Source of the DNA: Streptomyces lavendofoliae
GTDB lineage: Bacteria; Actinomycetota; Actinomycetes; Streptomycetales; Streptomycetaceae
Reading direction: 5' to 3'
NCBI RefSeq assembly: GCF_014649735.1
Contig: NZ_BMTP01000011.1
Coordinates: 186,001-250,000, forward strand
Length of the DNA: 64,000 nt
Shown here piece by piece: positions 1 to 9,132 of this stretch (the first letter of the stretch is position 1; every line of letters starts with the position of its first letter). The notes under the pieces were generated by a model. That model saw nothing but the letters and a program-made list of their open reading frames with translations, was not told the origin of the DNA and made no database searches. The position numbers and the translations under genes are program-made.

Positions 1-972
1 GCCGCGCTGGGCAGCGCGGGCGTGGTCGCCGGAGCTGCGGCGCGCTGGCCCGTCCTGCTCCTGGCCGCACTCTTCGTGTACGGGGCGGGTACGGTCACCG
101 GGCTGCTCGCGCGTTACGCGGGTGCCGACCTCGCCCCGCCCGGGGGACGCGGCCGGGCTGCCGGAACCTTGTTGTTCGCCCTGACACTGGGCGCGGTCGC
201 GGGCCCGAACCTGATCGGCCCCACCGGCACCCTCGCCCACGCCTGGGGCGTTCCGCGGCTGGCGGGGCCCTTCCTGCTGGCGGCGGCGGCCTACACGGCA
301 GCAGCCCTGGTGCTGCTGCCGTGGCTGCGCCCGGACCCGCTGGGCCCGGCCCAGCCCCGGCAACCCGGCGGTACGGTGGCCGAGCCCGGCGCCGGACCCC
401 ACGGCTCCGTGCGCAGTGCCCCTGGTGTCGTCATCGGCGCCACTGTGATGATCACTGCCCAGCTGGTGATGATCGCCGTGATGACCATGACGCCCGTCCA
501 CATGACCGGCCACGGCCATGGGACGCAGGCGGTGGGTCTGGTCATCGCCCTGCACGTGGGCGCGATGTTCCTGCCGTCCCCCCTGAGCGGTCTGCTGGCG
601 GACCGGATCGGCGGGCGGCGGGTCGCCGCCACGGCCGGCGTCGTCCTGCTGGGGGCCGGCCTGTTCGCGGGCCTTGCCCCACCGACCTCCGTCCCGCTGC
701 TGGCCTGCGCGCTCGTACTGCTCGGCGTCGGCTGGAACCTGGCCCTGCTCGGCGGCACGGCCCTGATCACGGACGCCACCTCCGCCGAGAACCGCGCGTC
801 GGTACAGGGCCTTGCGGACGTGGGGATGTCCGCGGCGGGCGCGACGGGCGGCATGGTCTCGGGCCTGGTGGCCGGCGGCAGCGGCTACCCGGCCCTGGCC
901 ATGGCGGCGGGCGCCCTCGCCCTCGCGGTGATTCCCGCGGTGGCGCTGAGCAGGAGAGGCCGAAGCCGGTGA
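1..972 (+). CDS. MFS transporter, C-terminal part (5' end outside window)
   Basis: The reading frame is open from base 1, so the gene begins before the window; the GTG at 22 is internal. The visible ~323 residues hold about nine hydrophobic segments separated by short loops. Between two of them is the classic MFS loop motif GLLADRIGGRRV, the copy usually found between TM8 and TM9. The family moves small molecules by proton or other gradients across the cytoplasmic membrane; most Streptomyces members of this type are drug or metabolite exporters, but no substrate can be read here. A flavin monooxygenase follows 135 bp downstream on the same strand, so co-transcription is possible. Family call is firm, substrate unknown. 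Confidence 0.85.
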   Translation, partial: AALGSAGVVAGAAARWPVLLLAALFVYGAGTVTGLLARYAGADLAPPGGRGRAAGTLLFALTLGAVAGPNLIGPTGTLAHAWGVPRLAGPFLLAAAAYTAAALVLLPWLRPDPLGPAQPRQPGGTVAEPGAGPHGSVRSAPGVVIGATVMITAQLVMIAVMTMTPVHMTGHGHGTQAVGLVIALHVGAMFLPSPLSGLLADRIGGRRVAATAGVVLLGAGLFAGLAPPTSVPLLACALVLLGVGWNLALLGGTALITDATSAENRASVQGLADVGMSAAGATGGMVSGLVAGGSGYPALAMAAGALALAVIPAVALSRRGRSR

Positions 973-1107
973 GAAGGGCCGGGAGCACGCGGCGGCGGGT
1001 CCCGGCCATCCGTCACGACGAGACCACCACCGGCCACGCCGCCTCCTTCGCACCGCAGGCCTCCACACCCGGTCCGCGAGGTGACGCGGAAGAACAGGAG
1101 ATTCCCG

Positions 1108-2742
1108 ATGGTTGCCACCCCCGGCCCGCCCTCCGCCCCCCACTCGGTCGATGCCGTCGTCGTCGGGGCCGGACTCTCCGGTCTCTACCAGCTGCACCGG
1201 CTGCGTGAACTCGGCCTGACGGCGGTGGTCTTCGAGGCCGGTGCCGACATCGGCGGAACCTGGTACTGGAACCGGTACCCCGGGGCCCGCTGCGACATAG
1301 AGAGCATGTCCTACTCCTACTCCTTCTCCCCGGAACTGGACCAGGAGTGGGAATGGAGCGAACGGTACGCCTCCCAACCGGAGATCCTGCGGTACATCCA
1401 CCACGTGGCGGACCGGTTCGACCTGCGCGGGGACGTCGTACTGGGCACCCGGGTCACCCGTGCCGTGTACGACGAGGACAGACACCTCTGGCGGGTCTCC
1501 ACGAACACCGCCCGGGTGGTCACCGCCCGGTTCGTCATCCTGGCGACGGGCTGCATGTCGGCCCCCAAAGCCCCGGAGATACCGGGCGCCGACAGCTTCA
1601 CGGGCCAGATCCACCACACCGCCCGGTGGCCGCACGAGGGCGTCTCCTTCACCGGCCGGCGGGTCGCCGTGATCGGCACCGGGTGCTCCGGTGTCCAGGC
1701 CATCCCCGTTGTCGCCGCCGAGGCGGCCGCCCTCACCGTCTTCCAGCGCACCCCGGCCTACGTGCTCCCGGCCCACAATCGCCCGCTGCGCACCACGGAG
1801 GTCGAGGAACTCAAGGCCCAGTACCCGTGGTTCAGGCAAGCCCAGCGGTCGTCCAGGGGAGGAACCGTCTTCGAGCCACCGACCCGGTCGGCCCTGGAGG
1901 CGGACGAGGCGGAGCGCACGGCGTCCTACGAGGCAGCCTGGGACTCAGGTCTGCTGAACGGGCTGCTGCGCACCTACACCGACATCCTGACCGACGAGAC
2001 GGCCAACGAGACCGCGGCCGAGTTCATCCGGTCCAAGATCCGGTCGATCGTCACCGATCCGGCGACAGCCGAACTGCTCTCCCCGCGCACGTTCCCCTTC
2101 GCGACCAAGCGACCGTGCTTGGGCACCGGCTATTACGCCACCTACAACCTGCCGCACGTGACGCTGGTGGATCTCCGCACGACGCCGATCGAGACCATCA
2201 CGCCCCGGGGCATCCGCACCTCGGACGGGGAGCACCTCGTCGACACGATCGTCCTTGCCACCGGCTTCGACGCCCTGACCGGCTCCCAGCTCGCCATCGA
2301 CATCGTGGGCAAGGGCGGGGTGAGCCTCCGTACGAAGTGGGCGGACGGCCCCCGGAACTATCTGGGACTCGTCTCGTCCGGCTTCCCCAACCTCTTCACC
2401 GTCCTGGGACCGCTCAGCCCGTCCGTGCTCACCAACATCGCGGTGTCCCTGGAGCAGCAGGTCGAGTGGATCACCGACTGCATCGCCCACCTTCGGGAGC
2501 GTGGGCTCACCGAGATCGACGCCACCCCGAGGGCCGAGGCGGACTGGGGCACGCGGGTGGCAGACCTCGCCGCCCGAACGCTCTACCCTGCGGTGGACTC
2601 CTGGTACACAGGAGCCAACGTTCCGGGCAAACCCCGGGTGTTCCTGGCCTATGCCGGCGGACTGGACCGGTACCGGGAGGAATGCGACGCCGTGAGCCGG
2701 GGCGGCTACACCGGCTTCGTCCTCTCCGCCTCACCCTCCTGA
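1108..2742 (+). CDS. Baeyer-Villiger type flavin monooxygenase (cyclohexanone monooxygenase family)
   Basis: A 544-residue class B flavoprotein, close to the usual 530-550. It has an N-terminal FAD-binding GAGLSGL (about 20-26), a second dinucleotide motif GTGCSG (about 190-195) for NADPH, and between them a perfect BVMO fingerprint FxGxxxHxxxWP (FTGQIHHTARWP, about 164-175). The family inserts one oxygen atom next to a carbonyl to give esters or lactones, or oxidises heteroatoms, using NADPH and O2. I chose ATG 1108 because AGGAG sits 7 bases upstream; a GTG at 1081 is in frame but precedes this ribosome site. The MFS gene just upstream could export its product or substrate; that link is inference. 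Natural substrate unknown. Confidence 0.9.
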   Translation: MVATPGPPSAPHSVDAVVVGAGLSGLYQLHRLRELGLTAVVFEAGADIGGTWYWNRYPGARCDIESMSYSYSFSPELDQEWEWSERYASQPEILRYIHHVADRFDLRGDVVLGTRVTRAVYDEDRHLWRVSTNTARVVTARFVILATGCMSAPKAPEIPGADSFTGQIHHTARWPHEGVSFTGRRVAVIGTGCSGVQAIPVVAAEAAALTVFQRTPAYVLPAHNRPLRTTEVEELKAQYPWFRQAQRSSRGGTVFEPPTRSALEADEAERTASYEAAWDSGLLNGLLRTYTDILTDETANETAAEFIRSKIRSIVTDPATAELLSPRTFPFATKRPCLGTGYYATYNLPHVTLVDLRTTPIETITPRGIRTSDGEHLVDTIVLATGFDALTGSQLAIDIVGKGGVSLRTKWADGPRNYLGLVSSGFPNLFTVLGPLSPSVLTNIAVSLEQQVEWITDCIAHLRERGLTEIDATPRAEADWGTRVADLAARTLYPAVDSWYTGANVPGKPRVFLAYAGGLDRYREECDAVSRGGYTGFVLSASPS

Positions 2743-3256
2743 GGGCGGGCGGGTGCGGCGCCGACCCAGTTGCGTGACGGACCCCACCGGGTTCCGCCGG
2801 GCGCGGCGCCCGACGGAGACAACACCGCGGCCCGGGTCGGGGCCGGCCGGCGCGGCCCCCGGCGACCGTCGTCGCTGGTCGGGGGGCCGGATCCCGCTGA
2901 CTCAACCGGTGGGGGACAGGCTGGGGGCAGGTCGGCACTTCACGCGACGCTGCTCCGGCTGAGACCACGAGGGCGGTGACGCGAGGTGGCGGAGTGCCGG
3001 ATGCGGGTGCCGAGCCGAGCCGGCTGTGCGGGCCCGCCGGGTCGCGGGAGTGCGACGCATCCCCGCGGGCACGCGCGTGTGCGACGCGCCCCGGCCGCGA
3101 GTCGCACACGGTCGGGTTCGCGAAAGAGGGACGCGGTCGGCGAACCCGCCGTCCAGGCCATCGGGCGGCCCCGGGGTGGGCCGACAACCACTCCACCTCG
3201 CCACCGGCCACGTGCCTTTGCGCCGGCGGCCGGACAGGCCGCAACCGCGCCCCTCT
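2743..3256. other. Intergenic, no gene seen
   Basis: About 510 bases between the monooxygenase stop and the SulP terminator. Every open frame here is Arg/Pro/Gly-rich and lacks a convincing ribosome site or family resemblance. A GC-rich inverted repeat (GGGGCC...GGCCCC near 2836-2862) could end the monooxygenase transcript. Confidence 0.5.
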
Positions 3257-3279
3257 CGTGAAACGCTCACCGTTTCGCG
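3257..3279 (-). terminator. Hairpin downstream of SulP gene
   Basis: The arms CGTGAAACG and CGTTTCGCG (8 of 9 pairs) flank a 5-base loop, 17 bases beyond the SulP stop on the minus strand. There is no U-run, as is common for actinobacterial terminators. Confidence 0.5.
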
Positions 3280-3295
3280 ACGGCTCCCACTTCGC

Positions 3296-4855
3296 TCAGC
3301 CCCTGGGGCCCCCGTTGTACACGGGAGGTGCCCCGCCCGCGGCCTTCTGCAACTCGCCGCGGGTCGCGGTGACCACGGCTGCCGGGACCAGGACGGTTTC
3401 GGTGACCTTCACGGGTTCCGTACCGGCCTCGCTGTGCCGCTCGGCCCAGTTCTCCAGCGCCGTGCGGCAGGCGTGGTCCAAGTGGTGCAGCCCGGTGAGG
3501 TCCAGCTCGATCGGACGGTCCTGCGGCAGGGCCTCCAGGCTGCCGAGGATCTTCGGCAGCCGCAGGAAGGTCGCGTTGCCCGACAGGTACACCTGGACGG
3601 GACCGGCTCCCTTGTCGATGACCTCCAGCTTGTTGTGCGAGGCGTCCCAGGCGGTTTTGATCACGGACAGCGCCAGTCCGATCAGCACGCCCTCGAACAT
3701 GTTCACCGCGACGATGGAGACGGCCGTGACCGCCAGGATCAGAGCCTCGCCCCGGTGGGAACGCCACAGCGCCGCGGTCTGACGGAAGGGGATCAGCTTC
3801 CAGCCCGCGTGGATCAGGATGCCGGCCAGTGCGGGAATCGGTATCAACGCCAGGGCGGACGGCAGCGCGGCGGCGAACAGCAGGAGCCATACGCCGTGCA
3901 GCACCCGGGACGCCTTGGTCTTCGCACCCGCCGCGACGTTGGCGGAGCTGCGCACGATCACCGCGGTCATCGGCAGCGCGCCGAGCGCACCGCAGATCGT
4001 GTTTCCCGCGCCTTGGGCGATCATCTCCTTGTCGTACTGGGTACGCGGGCCGTCGTGCAGCCGGTCCACCGCGGCGGCGCTGAACAGGCTCTCCGCGGAG
4101 GCGATCAGGGCGAAGGCGACGATGGTGCCCCAGATGGCCGGGGAAGCCAGCTCGCCGAAGGCCGCGGAGCCGGGCGGCTGGATCACACCGAGCAGCCCCT
4201 CCACTTCGACCGTGGCGACCGGCAGGCCGAAGACGAGCGCGGTCACCGTGGCCAACAGCACCGCCGCGAGGGCGCCGGGCACAGCCTGCGCTGCCTTCGG
4301 CATCCTCTTCCACAGCACGATGATGGCGATGGTTCCCGTACCGATCGCCAGCGAGGTGAGGGCCGCGGTGCTGCTCAGGGCGTCGGTGACCGCTCCCGGC
4401 AGCCCTGCGATCTTGCCGAGGCCGGTGTCGGGCGCCTTCAGGCCGGCCGCCGCGTAGATCTGACCGGCGATGATCACCAGGCCGATGCCGCAGAGCATGC
4501 CCTCGACGACGGAGACGGATATCGCCCGGAACCAACGGCCCACCCGCGAAAAGCCCATGGCGAGCTGGAGCAGTCCGGCGACCAGCACGATGACGCCGAG
4601 CGCGGACACCCCGAACTCGCTGACGGCCTCGAAGACCAGCACGGTCAGGCCGGCGGCGGGCCCGGACACCTGGAGGCTGCTGCCGGGCATGAGCCCGGTG
4701 ATGATGCCTCCCACGATACCGGTGACCAGGCCCAGTTCGGCCGGGACCCCGGAGGCGACCGCCACACCGACGCACAGCGGCACGGCGACCAGGAAGACGA
4801 CGAGGGAGGCGGTGAAGTCCTGCCGCCAGTAAGGAAACTTCGACAGTACGTTCAT
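3296..4855 (-). CDS. SulP family anion transporter with STAS domain
   Basis: A 519-residue membrane protein. The N-terminus DFTASLVVFLVAVPLCVGVA and the following GLVTGIVGGIITG and SGPAAGLTVLVFE segments are typical of the SulP/SLC26 core, with about 10-12 membrane spans. The last ~110 residues form a soluble STAS domain (IELDLTGLHHLDHACR). Members carry sulfate, bicarbonate or related anions. It lies 17 bp downstream of a beta-carbonic anhydrase on the same strand, an arrangement that suggests bicarbonate transport coupled to CO2 hydration rather than sulfate uptake; this is inference. I chose ATG 4855 because the SulP core starts there and the upstream frame runs through the carbonic anhydrase gene. 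Confidence 0.9.
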   Translation of the reverse strand: MNVLSKFPYWRQDFTASLVVFLVAVPLCVGVAVASGVPAELGLVTGIVGGIITGLMPGSSLQVSGPAAGLTVLVFEAVSEFGVSALGVIVLVAGLLQLAMGFSRVGRWFRAISVSVVEGMLCGIGLVIIAGQIYAAAGLKAPDTGLGKIAGLPGAVTDALSSTAALTSLAIGTGTIAIIVLWKRMPKAAQAVPGALAAVLLATVTALVFGLPVATVEVEGLLGVIQPPGSAAFGELASPAIWGTIVAFALIASAESLFSAAAVDRLHDGPRTQYDKEMIAQGAGNTICGALGALPMTAVIVRSSANVAAGAKTKASRVLHGVWLLLFAAALPSALALIPIPALAGILIHAGWKLIPFRQTAALWRSHRGEALILAVTAVSIVAVNMFEGVLIGLALSVIKTAWDASHNKLEVIDKGAGPVQVYLSGNATFLRLPKILGSLEALPQDRPIELDLTGLHHLDHACRTALENWAERHSEAGTEPVKVTETVLVPAAVVTATRGELQKAAGGAPPVYNGGPRG

Positions 4856-4872
4856 GGTGGTCACCGGTCCCC

Positions 4873-5454
4873 TCAGAGCCTCTCGAAGGTGTCGGACCCC
4901 GCCTGGTACGCGTGCACGGTTCCGGTGTGCACCTCGTAGTACCAGGCGTGCAGTCCCAGTCGGCCGTCCGCCAAGCGCTTGTCGACGCACGGGTACGAGC
5001 GCAGCCGCAGAACCTGGGCCAGGACGTGGTTCTGCACCGCCTCGGCCACCGTCGGATCGCCGCTGTCGGCGCACCGGGGTTCGTCGGCGGCGTACGTGAG
5101 CCACTCGCGCACAGCCGGTACGGGGGTCAGGTCGTCACCGCGCACCAACGCGCCGACGGCCCCGCAGTGGGAGTGGCCGCAGACCACGATGTCCCTGACC
5201 CCGAGCACCTCCACCGCGTACTCGATGGTGGCCGCCTCGCTGGTGGGGTGCGCGGAGGCGTACGGCGGGACGATGTTGCCCGCGGTCCGCAGCTCGAACA
5301 GCTCGCCGGGCCGGGCGCCCGTGATCAGAGCCGGAACGACCCGGGAATCGGAGCAGGTGATGAACAGGACGTCGGGGGTCTGCCCTTCGGCGAGGCGGGC
5401 GAACTCCTCAGGGCGCCGTCCGAACGTACGGGCGTTGTCGATGAGGGACTGCAT
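4873..5454 (-). CDS. Beta-class carbonic anhydrase
   Basis: A 193-residue cytosolic zinc enzyme that interconverts CO2 and bicarbonate. The zinc ligands and catalytic dyad are visible: CSDSR (Cys34, Asp36, Arg38) and HSHC (His94, Cys97), with the family's RTAGN loop between. Length is normal for the class. The start ATG 5454 has AGGAGG about 11-17 bases upstream; a longer open frame (to 5805) is low-complexity Arg/Pro sequence and is not counted. It is the first gene of a two-gene operon with the SulP transporter, so the pair probably manages inorganic carbon or pH. Confidence 0.93.
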   Translation of the reverse strand: MQSLIDNARTFGRRPEEFARLAEGQTPDVLFITCSDSRVVPALITGARPGELFELRTAGNIVPPYASAHPTSEAATIEYAVEVLGVRDIVVCGHSHCGAVGALVRGDDLTPVPAVREWLTYAADEPRCADSGDPTVAEAVQNHVLAQVLRLRSYPCVDKRLADGRLGLHAWYYEVHTGTVHAYQAGSDTFERL

Positions 5455-6404
5455 GGTGGGGTAACTCCTCCTGGCGCGCGTGGGGGCGCGTCGGGCCTGC
5501 AGGACAGGGACGGGGTGGATTCTCTGTTGCTCGGCAACGGAAGACCTGGAGCGCGGCCGGGGTCGGGGCCGACGGCGGTCTCGGAGCGCGGTGGTGGCGG
5601 CCCCGGACCGGAGTGCTTCCTGTATCGACGACAGGCTCGGTGTCAGCTGCGGACGGGCGGGCGCTCCCGGGACGGCGTCCGGGACGCGGAGCCGGTCGCG
5701 GGTGCGCCGGAGGCCGCGCCGGGGCCGTGGGAACGGCCGATGGCGCGGCAGAGGGCGACCTCGTCGCGCGGCGCCTCCCCGGTAGAGGGTGTTCCGGGGC
5801 GTCACGCCTTCGCGGCAGGATCACTTTCGGCCTGACTCCGCGCCTCCGTAGAGCGGACGGTGTGCGCGGATGCGAAGGATGCGAGCGGTGCGAAGAACCG
5901 GAGGCGAACGGGACGGACATCAGGTCCCCGGTCGTCGCCCGGGGCGTCACAGCACGGAACATGCGCCCCCCTTCCACCAGTTCGCGTCCATAGCGCGTGC
6001 CAATACATGGTCAACCATTGGTCAAGAAATACATTACCCGGCAAAGTCGTTTGCAGGGTTAACTCAACGTTTCGAGGGCCAAGAGGGCCTGAAAACCGCA
6101 GGTGGTTGGCGCGAATCGGCCCTTGGTGGACCGGGCCGGACCGGGCGGACGCGGTGGGCCGCGGCCTGTCCGGGCCGGGACACGAGTGCGGGCGCAGTCG
6201 CCCGCACACGCCCACCACCCGGCGATGGCCGGCACTCCCACGTCTCTCCCCGACACAACACGTCCCGGCCGCCGGGCAGACCGTGGTCAAGGGGGTGTGC
6301 GGTACCCGCGGGGCCTTTCGGTCACCTGCTGAAGGTGAGGCGAGCGCAACAGCTACAGTCTCTTGCTCTTCACGCGTCAACATCATCGAAGGGGGATGCC
6401 TCGC
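5455..6404. other. Long divergent intergenic region
   Basis: About 950 bases between the carbonic anhydrase and the secreted protein, transcribed away from each other. No convincing gene is seen. An AT-richer patch at 6000-6060 contains TGGTCAA twice, 11 bases apart (6008-6014 and 6019-6025). On the minus strand these read TTGACCA, and TTGACC at 6014-6009 is followed by TATGGA after about 16 bases, so it could be a promoter toward the carbonic anhydrase operon. Confidence 0.4.
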
Positions 6405-7424
6405 ATGCGTCTCAAAGGCCGGCTCACCGCCCGTTTCGGTGGCACCTTCGCCGCATCCGTTCTCACTTTCGGCTGCCTTGTGGGTACCGCCGCTCCCGCG
6501 CGGGCTTCGCCGACAGAGCCGTTCGACTACCAGGTGACGCCCGGGGCCGACCCGTACCGCGACATCCCCGGTACGGAGGTGACCTTCACGGCGGTGGCAG
6601 GGGAGCGTTCCTACCTCTGGTCCCGCAACGTCGTCGTCTCGAACGTCACCAGCCTCCGTGAGGAGGACGTGGTGGGCACCACTCTCTCCATCCGCTGCTC
6701 CTACGCCGGCGGGACCCCGGAGACCGCCCCGCTGCCCGCGAAGGTGGAAGCCGGTGCGTACTGGGCGGCCAACTTCCTGCCCACGAAGGAGACGGCGCAA
6801 TCACCGACGGTGCGATGGGCGTTCGTCGCGCCCGAGCAAGGCACGTACAGCTGTCGCCTGTCGGTCACCAGCTACTCCAGCATCGTCGCCTCCGGCCGCG
6901 AAGTGACCATGCGGGTCGACCCCGGCGCGGAACTCGCCCGGGCCACGTACCCGTACACGGCCCGCTGGACGCTGCCGGAGGAGAACCAGCGGGTGGTGGA
7001 GTCCGGCACCACCGCGACAACCCTCGGCTATACGATCGCTCCCACCGGCGCCGACCGGATAGCCGTCGTACAGGACACCGCCCTGACCACCTGCAAGGCC
7101 GGCTCCAAGATCTGCCCGGGTGGCACGACCGCGTACGACGGCACCAGCGTTCAGACATGGATAGAGGCCCAGCCGCAGCGCCCGGACGGCACCCGGTGCG
7201 GCAGCCCCAAGGTGAGCACGACCGCCACCTGGCGCATCTCGGATGCCAAGCACCACCAGGCGTCGGCCAACACGCTCTACCTTGCCACCGCCGACCTCGG
7301 CGGCTGCCCCCGGGTCCGGGTGTCACTGAAGGTCAGGAACACGTGGGGCAACCCTGTGGTGATCCACGCGGGGCACGTCACCGGGCACATCGCCCGCACG
7401 CATGGCCTGGCCTTTACGTACTGA
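6405..7424 (+). CDS. Secreted protein of unknown function
   Basis: A 339-residue protein with a clear Sec signal peptide: a basic start (MRLKGRLTAR), a hydrophobic core and a likely cleavage after ARA (about residue 31). The mature part is beta-rich in look, with paired cysteines (for example TTCKAGSKICPGG) and many Thr/Ser, but I recognise no family. The start ATG 6405 follows GAAGGGGG at a 9-base spacing; an ATG at 6396 overlaps that ribosome site and is less likely. It has no close neighbours on its strand, so it is probably a single-gene transcript. Confidence 0.75.
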   Translation: MRLKGRLTARFGGTFAASVLTFGCLVGTAAPARASPTEPFDYQVTPGADPYRDIPGTEVTFTAVAGERSYLWSRNVVVSNVTSLREEDVVGTTLSIRCSYAGGTPETAPLPAKVEAGAYWAANFLPTKETAQSPTVRWAFVAPEQGTYSCRLSVTSYSSIVASGREVTMRVDPGAELARATYPYTARWTLPEENQRVVESGTTATTLGYTIAPTGADRIAVVQDTALTTCKAGSKICPGGTTAYDGTSVQTWIEAQPQRPDGTRCGSPKVSTTATWRISDAKHHQASANTLYLATADLGGCPRVRVSLKVRNTWGNPVVIHAGHVTGHIARTHGLAFTY

Positions 7425-7650
7425 CATCGGGGAAGGGCCACGTCGTGCCCGGGTGCCTTCCACGCCGCGCTCCGGCCGGAACAGCAGGGCAGAGCACGGT
7501 CACCCGGCGGCCACCACGGAGCACGCTCCTCCTGGTGGAGACAGGCCATGTCTGACGGAGGCGTTCTCAGGCAACCGTTCCCCTCAACACAGGTCTGAGA
7601 GCGGCGAAATCAGGTGGATCCGTGGCACCGGCCGGTGAGAGCGTGTGCGC

Positions 7651-8550
7651 ATGAGCAACATCGACGACATCATCGCCCTGGCGACCTCCCACGGCGTGCA
7701 CCTGATTCCCACGACTGCGGATCTGAACGAGGCAGGACTGGACTACCAGGTCGTCATGGCCTCCGAGCGCTCCGGACGACGATGGGTGCTGCGCGTGCCG
7801 CGTCGTCCGGACGTCTCGTCCGGGATGACCGCCGAGGCACGGATCCTCCACCTCGTGGGCCCGGCACTGGCGGTTGACGGCGTGGCTGTGCCCGACTGGC
7901 AGGTGCGCGAGCCGGATCTCGTCGCATACCCGGCCCTGCCCGGAGCGCCCGGCCTGACCCTGAGCGCTGCCGGCGAGCCCCAGTGGCACATGGACCCGGC
8001 CAGTCCGGACTACGCCGCACGGCTGGGCCGCCTTCTGGCACGCCTGCACTCCATCACTCCCGCCCAGGCCGAGGCCGCCGGGGTCGAAGTGCGCACCCCC
8101 GAGCAGGTCCGGCAGGCGTGGCGGGACGACATCGAGAAGGTGCGCGCGGAGTTCACCGTCGCGCCCGAGCTCGCGGAGGACTGGGAGGCATGGCTGGCCG
8201 ACGACTCCTGCTGGCCCCAGGCCACAGTGATGACCCACGGCGAGATCTACCCCGCACACGTCCTGCTCGCCGAGGACGGCAAGATCACCGGAGTGCTGGA
8301 CTGGACCACAGCGCGCGTGGACGACCCGGCCCGCGACTTGTCCGCCCAATACGGCGCAGCGGGAGAGAAGATGCTACAGGTCACCCTGGACGCCTACGCC
8401 GCAGCCGGCGGGCGCCCGCACCCGGGGCTGGCCGCGCAGGCCAAGCACCTGTGGGAGGCAGCCCCGATCGGGTTCGCCCTCTACGCGCTGATCACCCGCA
8501 CCGAGGCAGACCTCGCGACTGCCGCGGCGATGCTGGAGAAACGGACCTGA
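7651..8550 (+). CDS. mph: Macrolide 2'-phosphotransferase (Mph family)
   Basis: A 299-residue aminoglycoside-phosphotransferase-fold kinase. It matches the Mph group along its length from memory: EAGLDYQVV, RRWVLRVPRR, PDWQVREPDLVAYP, DDSCWP and VLDWTTARVDDPARDL all have counterparts in MphA/MphB. Such enzymes use GTP to phosphorylate the 2'-OH of the desosamine sugar of macrolides and so inactivate them. The catalytic loop reads HGEIYPAH (196-203), with Glu where MphA has Asp (HGD). Asp217 of VLDW is the likely metal ligand. ATG 7651 has GGTGAG about 11 bases upstream; GTG 7645 is a second candidate. It converges on a rifamycin phosphotransferase gene, giving a small resistance island. Confidence 0.85.
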   Translation: MSNIDDIIALATSHGVHLIPTTADLNEAGLDYQVVMASERSGRRWVLRVPRRPDVSSGMTAEARILHLVGPALAVDGVAVPDWQVREPDLVAYPALPGAPGLTLSAAGEPQWHMDPASPDYAARLGRLLARLHSITPAQAEAAGVEVRTPEQVRQAWRDDIEKVRAEFTVAPELAEDWEAWLADDSCWPQATVMTHGEIYPAHVLLAEDGKITGVLDWTTARVDDPARDLSAQYGAAGEKMLQVTLDAYAAAGGRPHPGLAAQAKHLWEAAPIGFALYALITRTEADLATAAAMLEKRT

Positions 8551-9132
8551 CCCGGCCGCCCGCCCACGTCGGCGAGCAGCGGCGCCGATGCGGGCTCGCC
8601 GAGCGCGCCGAGGTGGTCGCGGCCGCGTGCCGGGCGGCGCTGGACGCGGTGCTGCGCTTGGCTGGCCGCGTGCCGAGCGGCGCCGGCCGGGGGCTGGCCC
8701 GACCGGCCCCGGGACGCCGCTGTGCGGGCACTCGGCTCGGTAGGGGAGTCTGTCTGCCCGACTCGCCGTTGTCGTACCTCGTGTGCGGACCACGCTCGCA
8801 GCGCTCGGCGACCGGGGACGGTGGCGACAGTGGAGGACCTGGCGCGGCGGACCACCATGAGCCCCGTGGACGGCGAGGCACAGAAGAACGAGCCACGCCA
8901 TCTGGCTCGGGCTCCCGGAAGGCCACAGCCCACCAGGTCCGCGCCGTAACCGCATCGGCCCCGGCCCCCTCGTCCACCCGCTGCCCGCTGCTTGTGTGCG
9001 AGATGCTGCAACACATATGACTCACGGGCAGCAGGGTGGGAAGGACGCCTGGACGAGGACCGGGCACCGCCCTGTCCGATGCGGTGGTCATCCCTGGTGG
9101 AACCTACGGAAGCGTCTTCTCGGCCTGACCGG
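8551..9132. other. Intergenic between two convergent resistance genes
   Basis: About 580 bases. The open frames on both strands are low-complexity Arg/Ala/Pro sequence without ribosome sites or recognisable domains. I see no gene and no strong hairpin. Confidence 0.45.

Noticed and set aside
3026..4939. 637-codon plus-strand open frame
   Set aside because: It is antisense to the SulP gene, rich in Arg/Gly/Gln, and has no domain; it is a high-GC shadow.
4873..5805. Longer carbonic anhydrase with a ~117-residue N-terminal extension
   Set aside because: The extension is Arg/Pro-rich without signal or domain, and AGGAGG lies directly before ATG 5454.
5860..6661. Plus-strand frames upstream of the secreted protein
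   Set aside because: No ribosome sites; the translations are biased and overlap the secreted protein in other frames.
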